64,000 nucleotides of DNA, from positions 14,137,501 to 14,201,500 of the forward strand of contig NC_071345.1 in NCBI RefSeq assembly GCF_027744825.2, read 5' to 3'. A model generated the notes under the pieces. The model was not told where the DNA came from, did not search any database, and saw nothing but the letters and a program-made list of their open reading frames with translations. The translations under genes and the position numbers were made by a program. This document shows positions 1 to 17,300 of this stretch, in pieces (within the stretch, counting starts at the first letter, position 1; every line of letters starts with the position of its first letter). Origin of the DNA: Synchiropus splendidus (Eukaryota > Chordata > Actinopteri > Syngnathiformes > Callionymidae).

Positions 1-234
1 AAGCACAGCAGGAAACGCCAAAATGGGATAAGAGGTTACAGGCTTCTTTTGTTGTCCAATATTCGACTTGGGTTATTGAAATGAACATGAAACACCAATT
101 TAAATCAGATCATCATTGACCCAGAATATGTCAACTTAGCAATTTTCTGTTTTAATTGCACATTAAAAAAAAATCGTTGGAAAGTGAAGTCACATAAGAC
201 AAACAGTGCCTAGCATACATTCACAATGACTTAC

Positions 235-3098
235 CTTTGAATAGCAAGTTCGCCTTAGGAAGGTCCAGCTGGTAGCCAAAAGACGTCGTGGTGTCCTGCA
301 TTCTTGTACTGGCCTCAAATTCAACGCCTAACTGCAACTGTACGACAGAAGAAACAGCCAAATGAGCAGCATAGACATTACACCCTGATAGTGTCTGTCA
401 CAGGGGTTTGTTTGCATCAGTTTCACAAACGTGGATATGGCATTTGTCCACTGAGAAAGCTGCCACATGATGGCGCCACGCCAGAGGTAAGGCTCCAAAT
501 GTGTCCATTAAGAAAGTGAACTACCAGCCATAAAATAAAATCCCGTCATTAAACCAGACCAGAGCAACCCGGTCCACACCTGTGCTACAAGGAACTCAAT
601 TTCATCTGAAAAGGAAGAGCCAACTGCATGTCATTCCAAATAAACTCTGAAAGCCAACAAGTCTAAATCATTCATGGAAGTAGTTCGACTAGTTTTACAG
701 CCAATCATACATATGAAACGCTAAACAACAGGAGCCACTCACCTGATCATTGGCTTTGTGATAGTACGTTGCATGGGCTCCTGCTCCTCCTAAAGTCAGC
801 GTTGCCACATAGTTGTCACCTGAGGAAAAACGAAATATGAAAAAAAAACCCAAAGTGAAACCAAATTGAATCGTGACTCAAAGCAGTGCCACTCATATCT
901 GCACAGGAACACAAAAACATTTCACTTTTACACAACAATGTTGAATGTGTCACCTCACCGTTGTATCGGCCGAGGAAGGAGGTGACCGTCCCTTCTTCTC
1001 CTGGTCTTCTGTGGTAAACAAGCTCACCGCCTAAAGCTAATGCCGGTGTTATGGACTGGAGGTAGTGAGCCACCAAAATCCCTAAAACAGTAAACAAGTC
1101 CATATAAATTGTGCTCTTATTAGACAGGCTTTATTTATCCCACGACAGTTGGCAAGTCAGTCAGTTGTCATTCATAAACTCAGCCCCAGTTACATCATTT
1201 CCCATTTCTGGCCGCGTACAGGTGAGAATTTTTTGTGTAAACATGGCCTTCATTTTGAACCAAAAATACATTTGGCTGGCAGCAAGGAGCGGACAGCATC
1301 TATGGTTTGCAGGACTGACGTAGAAGGGAACATTCACTGTGACTTGCGTTAAACATGCTTTATTTGTACCACAGTTGGTCAAAGAGACATGTCGTCGCAG
1401 CAGCAACAGTGAAGACATTAAAGACACACACCCGAAGTCCTCTGGTCAGTCTCGTTACGAACAGAGACGACAGAGTTCAGGATGGACCCCGGCAGGCATC
1501 AACACTCTCCACCTGCACTGCTGAGTGCAGATATCAAGAGGGTGGCATCATACAAGTACCTAGGTGTTCACCTGAACAACAAACTGGATATTCTCTTCAA
1601 GAATGGGCAGAGCAGGCTGTTCCTGCTCAGGAGGCTGAGGTCCTTTGGAATGCAGGGAACACTCCTGAGGACCTCCTGTAACGCAGTGATGGTGGCATCA
1701 TCCATTTTCTATGGAGTATTACGAGCATAGAGCATAGATGGGATTCATTGTTTTAATTTAATCTATTTTTTTATTTGCTTCATTTGGATCTCCAACGTCC
1801 TGCAGCTTTCAGTTTGACATGTACCATTGCGTTTTGTACATCTTTGTTTAGTGAGTGTCTTTTTTGTCTTTGGTGCCTTTACTGTCTTCGATGTCTTTGG
1901 TTTCTTTACTGTTGTTGCAGTGACATGAAAAAAATAAAGGGCCTCTATTTATCTATACATGAGTGGAACAGTACTGGGAACCATTCAGATTCAGTTTAGG
2001 AATTCATTCTGGCCGCTCACGGTTTGGCAAGATGAAACGGAAATGTTCATACCAGATCCAACAAGAAGATCCGGGTTTCCAAGTGTCACAGCAGATGTGA
2101 AGTCTTGGCCACGGTACTCCATGTCACACTGCCAGTTCACAAACTTATGCTGTTGAGTCTGGGGGAAAAAGTAAATGTGCATGTTCAGTATAAATATGTC
2201 TGATTCACAGGAATCATTTGGTCAAAGCAACTTCACTGAGTACTGAATATTTAGGAATCAGTGTCTGCAAGAAGCAGAATACTCAAAAGTTCCTATTTGG
2301 TATGAAACAATGGCTTCAGCAAAGCAAGCGTCTGGCTACATCAGAGTCATGTTTATTTCATAAAATGATAACAAAATAGTCTCTAGTACCTGGATGGCCA
2401 CTTTAGATCGCACTGCAGATGTCAGCTGATGGATGACCTGGGCATTCAAGCTGCCTGTGTTGTCCATATCTCCTACCATTACTGGGAATGACTGAAGAAA
2501 AAACGACAGAGGTTATTACATTTGAATTCCCATCCAAATGATGAATGAAATAGTTACCTCGGTTGGTCCTGTTTGTTTCGTGCCAACATACGTGGAGCCA
2601 AATCGATAACCCGAGTCCCCAAGTGTGCTCAGATTAATCGTATGGCTGACTTGGAAATGGTTACTGAGGCCCTTATTCACAACTAACCGCACACCTTCCA
2701 TCTGCATCGGGAAGACCTCTGAAAAAAGGCAAACAGAAAAACAAACGTGTTCATAAAATAGATCATCCTAGATCTAGTGAAATGCACACGTCCATGATGT
2801 ATTATGAATGATTCACAGCACAGAGACAATGAATGTCATCCAACACCAATTCCTTTAAATTAAATTGTGGGAAAAGTAATCGCCTACCTTTACATTTGCG
2901 GTGACACTCCTCGTACGTCCCAGGGTTTGCAAGAGATGAGTCGGCATCAGCTGTCTGTTGGTCGGGTGAAGAAGGGACGGAAGACACTGGAGGCATGGTA
3001 AACCCCGGAGGCACAGACACCATACCCGGGACTCCTTGAGCACCTCCGGCCGCAGCCGGGGTCGGACTAGGTGAGGCAGCAGCCAGAACACTACCCAT
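235..3098 (-). CDS. tomm40: TOMM40, mitochondrial outer-membrane import channel (partial, 3' exons outside window)
   Basis: Tom40 is the beta-barrel pore of the TOM complex, through which nearly all nuclear-encoded precursors enter mitochondria. Coding exons, in transcript order, are 3098-2888, 2718-2558, 2491-2390, 2158-2053, 1081-959, 819-743 and 337-235. All are bounded by AG/GT and keep phase, giving about 294 residues. The start [10 protein letters not shown] is followed by a Pro/Ser-rich N-terminus and then by highly conserved Tom40 stretches such as [51 protein letters not shown] and [13 protein letters not shown]. The family is about 340-360 aa long, so roughly the last 50 residues (final beta strands) lie left of base 1. 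The ATG exon begins one base before the ATG, so the 5' UTR must come from an upstream exon (see 4675-4760). Intron 1 carries a hAT element and intron 4 a LINE fragment. The identification is secure; only the missing 3' end is uncertain. Confidence 0.96.
1470..1960 (+). mobile_element. LINE (L2/CR1-like) reverse-transcriptase 3' fragment
   Basis: The plus strand encodes a decayed piece of the C-terminal part of a non-LTR retrotransposon polyprotein, recognisable from [28 protein letters not shown] and FYGV (about 1536-1730). An internal deletion has removed the residues usually found between KLD and LFK. An AT-rich tail with an AATAAA-like run (ATGAAAAAAATAAAGG, near 1925) follows. The piece is 5'-truncated and sits in antisense orientation in tomm40 intron 4. 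The clade is from recall of similar teleost repeats. Confidence 0.7.
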
Positions 3099-3554
3099 TC
3101 TGTAGAAAAGGAGAGGAGAGCGTATGTTGAGCACAACATCACTTCAGAGCCGCAACAACTAGCCAATACAGTTGAAAAGAGCTGAGTCCATCGGGCCAAA
3201 AAAAAAACCATTAAAACCACTATTTCAGTAACTAGTATGTAAAGTTTCAAACCGGTACGTAACACGAGAAGTGTTAAACATTTACGACATTACAATACAA
3301 TATGGCGAAGCGATAAGACAGTTGAGTAGACGACTGTTACGATGGTTGTCGTTTAACCAAGTTTTCCCAATGACTATTTATAACACAATAATCACACAAA
3401 TCTTTGTGCTCGTCAGAAGTGACTACAAAAACAGGCGTTAGTTGCAACCCGAGATAACTCTTCATGACAGTCGCGTGCTGTACGTGTAACTGTATGACAC
3501 TGTCCTGCATAATGCAGCACAGACCTGGGACGGTGAGACGACATCGGTCTATGG

Positions 3555-4037
3555 CAGACCTGGGCAAAGTGCGGCCCGGGGGCCAAATGCGGCCCTTTGA
3601 CTGTATTTATGTGGCCCTCCTGGAGTCAGAGCAAAGCTATAAAACTGACATTGTTGTTGTCTCTGACATTTTGTCTTATGGATTGTTTTTTGTTTATTAT
3701 GATGTAACTGAGACATAACTTTCTTGTTTAATTATTTTTCTAAATCTTTTCCGTTGGCTATTTTAGGAGTATTTCTTGTCCCTTAAAATACATCAGAATT
3801 GAAAGTAAATTTTGAAATGTATGAGCCACATTGACAATCTTTAAATGGAATGTGGTTTAAATTAAATAAAACACAACAAACCAACAGTTTCTACGCATTT
3901 TTACAGTGTAAATTCATAATCACACATGATTTTTATTTTCAATTTTCACTTGTCCTCCTCTCTTTGTGTTTGACGGCCCTTCTCAACGGTCACAATATAT
4001 AACCCGGCCCCTTGGGAAATTTAATTGCCCACCTCTG
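3555..4037. mobile_element. Non-autonomous hAT transposon, 483 bp, intact target duplication
   Basis: The left end CAGACCTGGGCAA and the right end TTGCCCACCTCTG are imperfect terminal inverted repeats of the hAT (Charlie-like) type, continued inside by GGCCC-rich subterminal sequence. The element is flanked on both sides by the identical 8-bp duplication GTCTATGG (3547-3554 and 4038-4045), the hAT hallmark. No transposase reading frame is present, so it was mobilised in trans. It lies in tomm40 intron 1. Confidence 0.9.
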
Positions 4038-4674
4038 GTCTATGGACTTGGGTGATGCGATAGTCACGGTAGGCGTTTTCAGGTACAACTTCTAGCCCTT
4101 TCATCGGAGATCTTTGAGTGCAAGACCAATTTATTAACACACAACAGCACCAGTTCAGCTTTAAAAAGCCAATGTAATTATGCGAATTAAACCATTACTC
4201 TTGAGGATAGCACATCCCTCAAATGTATGACGCGAAGCTGAGGCGATTTGACAGTGTCTATAATGACGTTTAACCTTTTTTTAAAGCAGTATTTCAACTG
4301 GGAAAACGCTAGCACTAGCATCGGTACTTCTTAAATAGGAGGCCCACTAAAGCCGAATTCAACGACAAGCTACAATTAAAACAGCAGCAATGACACGTCC
4401 CCAAATAGCCCCTCTTGGCGACGAATCGATTATTTTTAAAGCGAACTTTCAAGTCGACAGTGAGCGCTGGTGCACGACACATATAATCGCCTGGAGACGG
4501 CTAACGCTCGCTAGCATTGTTAGCATGCTAGGTAGCCATGTGGAGCCGACCACGAGACCCGCGAGACTTTCAACGGACACTTATATATTCATCTTAAATT
4601 AGCACCACTTTCTGGTATACATCTGAAGTGTTTGTTGGAGGTGCGCCACCGAGCAAAATGTAAAAGGTACTCAC

Positions 4675-4760
4675 ATTGGCAGATTTAGTCCGGCAGGATT
4701 TCAACACCGGCAAAGTTCACCACAACCTCCGTGACCGAGCTCGAAGGCTGCCCCGCCCAT
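4675..4760 (-). other. tomm40: tomm40 5' UTR exon (putative)
   Basis: On the minus strand a strong donor, GTGAGTACC, begins at 4674 and is preceded by GCCAAT. A non-coding first exon is expected here because the first coding exon has an acceptor immediately before its ATG. The upstream edge is not defined by any signal I can see; 4760 is a guess placed just before the GC box. The sequence is G+C-rich compared with its surroundings. Confidence 0.6.
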
Positions 4761-4860
4761 TTTCCATGACCCCTGCGTCTATTGGCTGCGAGATGGTATA
4801 GCGAGCGCTGATTGGTAAAGCACGCGGCTAGTACAGCCCACGTGTGATGACGTCAGACAA
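4751..4860 (-). promoter_or_regulatory. tomm40 proximal promoter with GC box, CCAAT, E-box and CRE
   Basis: Just upstream of the putative tomm40 first exon lie a GC box (CCCCGCCC, about 4752-4759), two inverted CCAAT boxes (ATTGGC near 4780 and ATTGGT near 4811), a CACGTG E-box at 4839-4844 and a perfect palindromic cAMP response element, TGACGTCA, at 4848-4855. No TATA box is visible. This is the composition expected of a housekeeping mitochondrial-biogenesis promoter. Site identity is seen directly; function is inferred. Confidence 0.6.
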
Positions 4861-5524
4861 GGGTCAAACGCTGCCTATACAGTCGGTCCTACAATTGAAT
4901 GACATTCCAAGGGTATTTCGGTTTGGCACAGGAAACCTACTAAATATCAACGTACCATCATCGTCACTAGCTGATGTGACGGTTTTGTTGGGGAGTTTTA
5001 AACCCAAGGGATAAATACAAAAAGAGCAACAGCAATGGCCCTGTATATTCTGGTAAAAGACACCAGTCCAACTCGAGGTGCTTGAAAAAAACTGCCATGT
5101 AACATCCGTTTCAGAGGCCCAAACTACCTTAACACCTTTATGTAGAGCTTGAGCTCTCATTAGTTTGGAAAATTCACTGTCCTAAAACACATCTTCTCTA
5201 AGTAAAATGACACGTCCTAAAACACGTCACACTATTCGAAGCATTGCTTTGAGGGGTTGTGAATACATAGTTAAACTCAACCACCCTGGCTCACCTAGCT
5301 CAAGTCTATTTAGATTTATGCTTGTCAATCACATGCTCCCAGTTGGTTCCCCTAAAACCCCAAACTCAACTGCCAATGGAAAGTTTCATTATTCATAACC
5401 TTGTATATTCCATTCCCCTTACTTCGCCAACAGCAAACAGGAATGTAACTAGATAAGTCAAACCTTCAGTAGTCAATACAATGATCTTTGCAGTTAAAAA
5501 CCACACCATATTAACATCGGGCTT
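4861..5524. other. Intergenic DNA between tomm40 promoter and ddx6 3' end
   Basis: No gene, RNA or recognisable repeat was seen. The short reading frames here have no family-like composition. The probable ddx6 polyadenylation signal marks the right edge. Confidence 0.5.
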
Positions 5525-6938
5525 TTTATTTTTGCAGCAGTGTCAAACACACGTTACAAAAATTACCGTTCTTTGAAGTTCATGAAAAGCATTGCTAGAC
5601 AGTGAGACTGTAACAAAAGCACTGGTATTGAATATAAAGCACAAGCCCTCCGTTCAAACAAGAGCTCTCCTGGCTGAGTTTAATTTTAAAGGATAGGTCT
5701 GATCACAAGTCCAGCCGTGATCCCACTTGGTCAGGTAGGTGGTCACAAATACTTGAGTAAACCAGCATGATCCAATCCATGATCTAGATTTCAATCCACT
5801 GGCAGATCAAGGCACTTTGGGAAGGACAGACAAGGGGAGGATGATCATGCAAACCTGAGAAACGTACTGTCAAAACAAAAGTTTGGTTTTTAACATCAAA
5901 ATCTAGTGTGCGACTCTTGCATTGCAAGTGTGCGACTCTTGCATTGCAAGTGTGCAATTCATTTCTGAAATTTGGTTCCCACCTAAAATGACTATTTCCC
6001 AAGCATAGAACTGACAGTTGCAATGAAATATTCCAGTGGGTCGAAAAGGCGCCAGTATTTAAAACAAAGACAAGTGCTAGCATTCAATACAAAGAACTTT
6101 GTTACAGCCCAGGAAAATGATTTCATTTGCACAAAACTGAACAATGGAATGATTTGTTTTTAGCACATCCACGCCAGAGAACTTGTTTAAATCCAGGAAA
6201 AATGCATGTGCTGCAGGAGCTCAAGTGTCAAGTTGGACTGAATGTTTGTCAATGTTAATCCCACCTAGCCTAAATCAAAACAAGTCAATACAGTAGTGCT
6301 GGACCAAACATTTTGAGGAGGCCGATTTCAAAACGTTCTAAAATGGAAATGAAAAGAGGTGACAGTCGTAAATCAAACAGAGCGTCGATCTTCTCAGGGT
6401 ATCTTGTGTAACGTGTGGTCGAATGCCTGCGCTGCATGCCGGGTGCCCACTTCTTCCCTAAGAAAAATAGAGATACAAACCAGTGAAATCATACCCTTTA
6501 CAAACAAGTTTAACGTTTAATGTGCAGTAGATTGTCAAGTCAGTCTCCAATACAAGCATTCGCTTTAATCCTTCACCTCTAATCCACTTCACCAGATAGG
6601 ATGCTTTCAATTAGCACGATTAACATTTAACTTCTCCTGGCATGGAAGCAACAGTGATCCAGTTATCTGGAGTAGTCAATGTGAATACATGAAATGGTTG
6701 TTCAGAAATGATGGAGCTTAGTGATGGCAAGACATCTTTTCCTTGCTTCTCTGTAGGAGTTACAGGACACCTCCATCTGTCCTTGAGCTATGATGCCAAC
6801 TGGTCGTGCCATAAATTATAGCTGATAACCCATTAACAATAAGGATTGGAGTGTCATCTCCCGTATTGGGAATAGTCAAGTGAATCTACCGGTCATGTCA
6901 ACCATGGAAATGTGATGTGACAAATCCAGACTGACCAT
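5525..6938 (-). other. ddx6: ddx6 3' UTR (probable)
   Basis: About 1.4 kb of AT-rich DNA runs from the ddx6 stop codon (6939-6941) to an AATAAA on the minus strand (5530-5525), the first canonical signal I noticed in this direction. Inside is a perfect 22-bp tandem duplication (5905-5926 and 5927-5948) plus a partial third unit. An acceptor-like TTTTTCTTAG near 6465 hints at a possible UTR intron, but I found no compelling matching donor. Confidence 0.5.
5905..5955. repeat. 22-bp tandem duplication in ddx6 3' UTR
   Basis: The unit, beginning AGTGTGCGACTCTTGC, occurs twice head-to-tail without mismatch, followed by the first seven bases of a third copy. It looks like a recent local slippage or duplication event. 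Confidence 0.9.
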
Positions 6939-12203
<5,265 letters not shown>

Positions 12204-13398
12204 TTGTTCAGTACGTCCTTACAATAAAGCTTGTTCGCTTCTTGTCCACAAATTTGAGAAAAGAAACTGCTTTAAAAAAAAATAAAACCGTTTTTGCTGG
12301 TCTACACAATCTGACAATTCAGGCCTCTTGGAAAAAAAAAGAGTCCCAATTGTGGCTTTTTGCTTCTATTTACAAGACAATTCTCCAAAAAGGAGAAAGT
12401 AACATTCATATGAATAAATAAACCAATGTGTCCAGAACACCTAATAAATCTTAATTCAAAATCTTTAGTCCTTTCACTACAACAGTGATATTCCTGAGTA
12501 TTCTTTAGCGTATTTTAGATTTCAGCATGTAAAGTCTCTACATTCAATGAGCGGTTTTCCGTGAGGTTGGAGTTGAATGTATTCTTTTCAATTCCCGTTT
12601 GGAAGCTCCTCTTCTATTTAACAGGCGAGATGGCAGTTGGGAAAGTGCTGTGGGGTACGCCAAATCCAGGGTTACCTGAAAACAATGTTATTACAGTATG
12701 TAAAAGAAAAAGACAGACACTTAAGCTCATTTCTCATTTAAGTCCGTGTACAGTTGCTGTTTTAATGTCGCGTTAAAAGTTGGCTGACGGGTTCGTAACC
12801 TGACAATAGTGAGATTTAAAGACACGTTGCCCCGTTTGTCGGCTATGAAATCGATAATCAGCAGCAAACGAATAACAAAAAGTAAACGGTATATGTATGT
12901 AATGGCAAACCGACGCAAAATAAATAAGAACGTCCACATCGCGTAGACAAAAACTTGTTGAGCTATGTCTGCTATGTGCTAATGCTAACCAAGCGATATT
13001 GGACTGTTCAAAGTTTAATATGCACTCAGAATATATGGGCCGTCTTAGAATTGTATCAGTATTGGGGGAAAAAAAATCTCTTTTAAAACTGAATAAGAAA
13101 ACATCTTTGAATCGGTGGACCGAGATACTTGGACAAATATTAAGCAACTATGCATTGTTACAACTTTTTGTACAGCAACGTGGCTTTATCCATCAAGCTA
13201 GTAAGCTAACATTTTCACCATAAAATGACCACGAGTCTATAGTTAAAAGGGTACGTATGTCGACTCAAACTTCCCTGTTTTACTCTAAATGTTTCCAGCG
13301 ATACTACCGCAAACTTGTAACAAGCGAACTTGACATGCTGTTGTTAGCTTAGCAACTACGCGTCTGCGAAGAACAGCTACCTTTTACAAAGCACCCAC

Positions 13399-13560
13399 CT
13401 CGAGTTTGCTACATCCAAGCGAAGCGTCACTCGGTCGGACGCTTTGTTCTAGTAATGTTTTGGCTGTTTATAACCAGCGCTACAGTAAGAAAAGTGTTCG
13501 TGTGAAGATATTCAGCGAGTTTCACTCTATTGTTTCGTCTTTCAGATTATTGACAATTCA
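13399..13560 (-). other. ddx6: ddx6 5' UTR exon and promoter edge (putative)
   Basis: A GTGGGT donor on the minus strand (13398-13393) ends a G+C-richer block that would form a non-coding first exon. The coding exon has an acceptor (TTGTAAG) about 15 bases upstream of the ATG. Upstream on the same side, CCAAT occurs twice on the plus strand, near 13618 and 13675. The transcription start cannot be fixed from sequence. Confidence 0.45.
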
Positions 13561-13569
13561 ACATGGCCG

Positions 13570-14353
13570 CGCGCTCGTTATTTGGGCTGGCAGCTTGTGC
13601 CAAGGAACATGCGGCCGACCAATAGGGCAGATCCTTTCAAAATACAACTGTGCTGGGCTTTGGAACGCTGTCAACCAATCATTGCTCGGTTTTCAATTTA
13701 CCAAGTACACGTCATAGCATGGCGTGGACCAACGACGTCACAACATTTTAAGACACAACATTCTATATAATATTCTTTAAAAAAAAACTTTGCATCATTC
13801 TTCTGAATTGGAGGCGTTAGGAAATCGAAGTCAGGTCAGTGACATTTGTGAATGTAAGTCACAGATATTTCATGACCAGACAAGATCAGCGTCTAGAAAT
13901 ATACAAACATAAAGAAACAAGACAAGTTTGCAAAGAGTTTTTATATGAAAAATACATCACTATATATATATTAACTATACAAAAAACAAACAAACACCGC
14001 AGCTGATGGAATACAATTCATAAATCCAGCAAAGGAAGAGGCGTATCAGGGCATGTGTCCCCAACTTAAGAACCACGTCGTGGTTGCCGAAGTGGTAAAG
14101 TCGTAATATCAAGTCTTAAATTAAAGTCCTTCAAGTTCTTCAATACTTGCACAGCACATGCTTCCAAATGGAACAGATCTGTGTTAAGTCCATTTTGTTC
14201 AAGCCACCTGGTTTTTCAGCATGCTGACACAAAAGACTTTATGATCCAAAATGAAAAACAGACGGGATGTCAGAATTGTGATGTATTCTCGATGGTGTAC
14301 GGTGTACTGGAGATGCTGTTCCTAAAACAGAAGCATTTTGAGCACATATTAGA
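13570..14353. other. ddx6 upstream DNA and bcl3 3' UTR
   Basis: This covers the short gap between two minus-strand genes. The left part holds ddx6 CCAAT boxes. The right part is presumably bcl3 3' UTR, but I see no canonical AATAAA on the minus strand close to the stop, so its end is undefined. Confidence 0.4.
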
Positions 14354-17300
14354 TCACTGATCGTAAGATTCAAAGGTGTCTGTGGTGTAGACGTGAAGCA
14401 AATCTTCCCACCATTGTCTGTAAGGTTGGTTGTCAGACACCGTGGATCTTGATCTCTGCTCAGTTTTGACCAGCCGACCTCTTAGAACATCTGTCGTCTG
14501 AACAAAAGAGAAATGTATTGATTTTCTTGAACCTCACACACCCACAGGAGTTTAGCTGCAGTGCTACGATCTAGCTTCTAGAGGGAGTGAGACACACATT
14601 TATTGGCGATTACCTTGTTTGCTAACTTTAAATAAATCTGCGGGCAATCAAATTGGAGGATTTTGACCTTGATTCATTCTACTCTTGTGTTCTCACTCAC
14701 AGCTTTGTTTTTGGCCACCATTACTGGCGTGTCGTTGTGGTAGTTTTTCAGGCTACTGTCAGCACCGTTCTTTAGCAGGAGCTGCACCGTCTCCACCTGT
14801 CCGCGGCCACTCGCACTGTGCAGCGCTGTGTTTCCACTGTAGGACTGGCAGTTGACATTACAGCGTTCCTGCAAAAATAGAAATAACAAAAACATGAAGT
14901 GATAAAATTGTGATATTGAGCGGTCATTAAATTGAAAATTGAAATTCACCACCTTTCCACCCAAATTGGGATCTTCACAACCCAATATTATTGCTGCACA
15001 TTTGTTGTATCTGCTTAATCGTATACCTTTTGTGCAGCAGTAACTTATTCGCACAACACACACAGCAACAAGGAAGGAAGCCAATAGAGCGTGCACTACA
15101 GCTCTCTGGATGGTAACCATAACTTAAACATGTGTTCATTGTCCTATTATCAATACTTCACGACAATGCCACTGAAATCTGTACATCAATTTTTGAATTA
15201 TTTTGCCATCTGACAGACATATTAGTTAGTTAATATCTGCTCAGAAAAGTATTCACTGGTACAGTTATACAGTCTAGTGACAAATGCATCAGTGTCATTC
15301 AGTGAAAAATAAAATTTCCAACTTTCATGTAACTTTCATATAACATAAATAACATACTAATAACTTTCTATGAGCCATCTCCACTCACTGCATGTGTTCT
15401 GTTTGCATCTGTATCCAACCGATGCTGTAGCCATACTACTGTTTTGTGCTATGCTTTAATGTGGTGTGTCGTGTTTAAAGTGTTTTGATGCCCAAGTTTG
15501 TTTTTATGTGATGCACTTTTCAACCTTTGCGAATCTGAAAGTTGCAATATAAATAAAGAATTGCTAGTATTATCATAGTTTGTTTTTAGTCAAACAAACA
15601 GTAGACAGTATTTTGAGTAGTTCTTGTCAAATACAAGAATCTTACGCAGCCAATGAGCTCAGAAACTCCTGTCAGATAAAACAGCGCAAGGTAAAACAAC
15701 AATTTCCCTTCCCACACGTCATTTACCTCAATCAGGAAGTAGATCATGTCGATGTTATCACACTGTACCGCATGCATCAGAGGGTTCTGGCCACTTTTGT
15801 CATCCTTATTCACAGGGGTAGAAAAGTGTGTCAATAAAAGGTTCGCACCGAAGCTACTGTGATACGGCGAACTGTGACTCACCATAGCGTTGATGTCAGC
15901 GCCAACCTTCAATAACTCACTGGCCATGTCTTTGCGCCCGTGCAGCACAGCTAGATGTAAAGGTGTCAAACCTGCAGAACACAGATACAGAAGGTGAAGA
16001 CAACTTTGAATGTCGATGTCTTCCAGCGTTTGAGAGTTGCTTTTGTTTCTTCATGCAAAGACAATGGTGATTTGACAACTAACCCTCTAAAAATGAGCGG
16101 GTGGTGGTGTGTCCACCACTTACCGTCGCAGTTTTTCTTCTCCAGGCATGAGGACAGATTTTTCTTGGTGAGTAGGAGAGACAGACAATCGAGCTGCTCG
16201 TATTCACAGCTCAGGTGGAGGGCTGTCTGGCCATTACGGTCCACAGCTGCAGGATCAGCCCCAGCCCTCAACAGTATTTCAACCATGGCAGGCTGTTGGG
16301 TTATGACTGCCAGATGAAGCGGGGTCTGCATGGAATCGGAGGACAAAGAAGACTGCTTCAGCTTAACTGCACGTTTGAACAGAGCCAGAGCCAGGTCATA
16401 ATACCAACATGCATCGTTGGTAAGGTTGTCAAAAATATTGATACTCTGACAAGTATCAATACTCCACTTTTGTATTAAGACAACTGTAATTGGTGGTCTA
16501 CTATTTGGTGCACTTTGAATTAGTTTTGGAATCTGATGTAAATTATATATATTTATAACTTTTGTAGGCCACATGAAACATCCTGGCTGCCTGGGTTTGG
16601 CCCCTGGGCCTTGAGTTTGGCACATATGGAATGGAGACTATTCCATAACTATGGCTACAACATCAACACTATATTCAACAGAGACTCAGAGTAGAGCAGC
16701 TGCAGCTCACCTACACAAAAACAGCCCAGTAACTTGAATTTATCGACCTAAGTAGATGTTTTATTTGAGCGGTCTGATTTCAACAATATTTAAAGCTGTT
16801 TTATTTTTACATTAAATGAAATGCTATTTACCGAACACAATGTGTTTTGACTCTCTCTGATATAATGTTTTACTCTTCCCTTTTGGGTCACGTACCGCAA
16901 ATCAAATCATCTAGGAAAGAGGCAAAAGACTATTTTGTTTATTTCAAGGTGACTCTGTCGCTTGTGCTCATCTTCAACCAGTTCTAACATTGAAAAGGTC
17001 ACTGACAATCATAGCATCCAACACCCAAACCCATAAAAGTGACTCATTTGGTCTATTACTGTCACACATGAAAGGTGATGACTTAGACACACGTGTGGGT
17101 CTGACCCGCCTCCAAGTGAAAACACACAACACTGTAAATATAATGTTTGCACGATGAATCAGCCTCCATTTTGTGAGTAAAAACAGACAGGAATGTAAGG
17201 GGGAAAATGATTTTACATGGCACTTGAAGGTTAAATCACTTGAGCAATTCAGGAACTTCTGTTTGGCAGCCAGTCGACATGAATCATACTGTTGGTAAGT

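Noticed and set aside
5905..5955. CRISPR-like array
   Set aside because: Only two adjacent units with no spacers, in a vertebrate genome; it is a simple tandem duplication.
6441..6475. 3' UTR intron of ddx6
   Set aside because: An acceptor-like site is present on the minus strand, but no convincing donor follows the stop codon and no transcript evidence is available.
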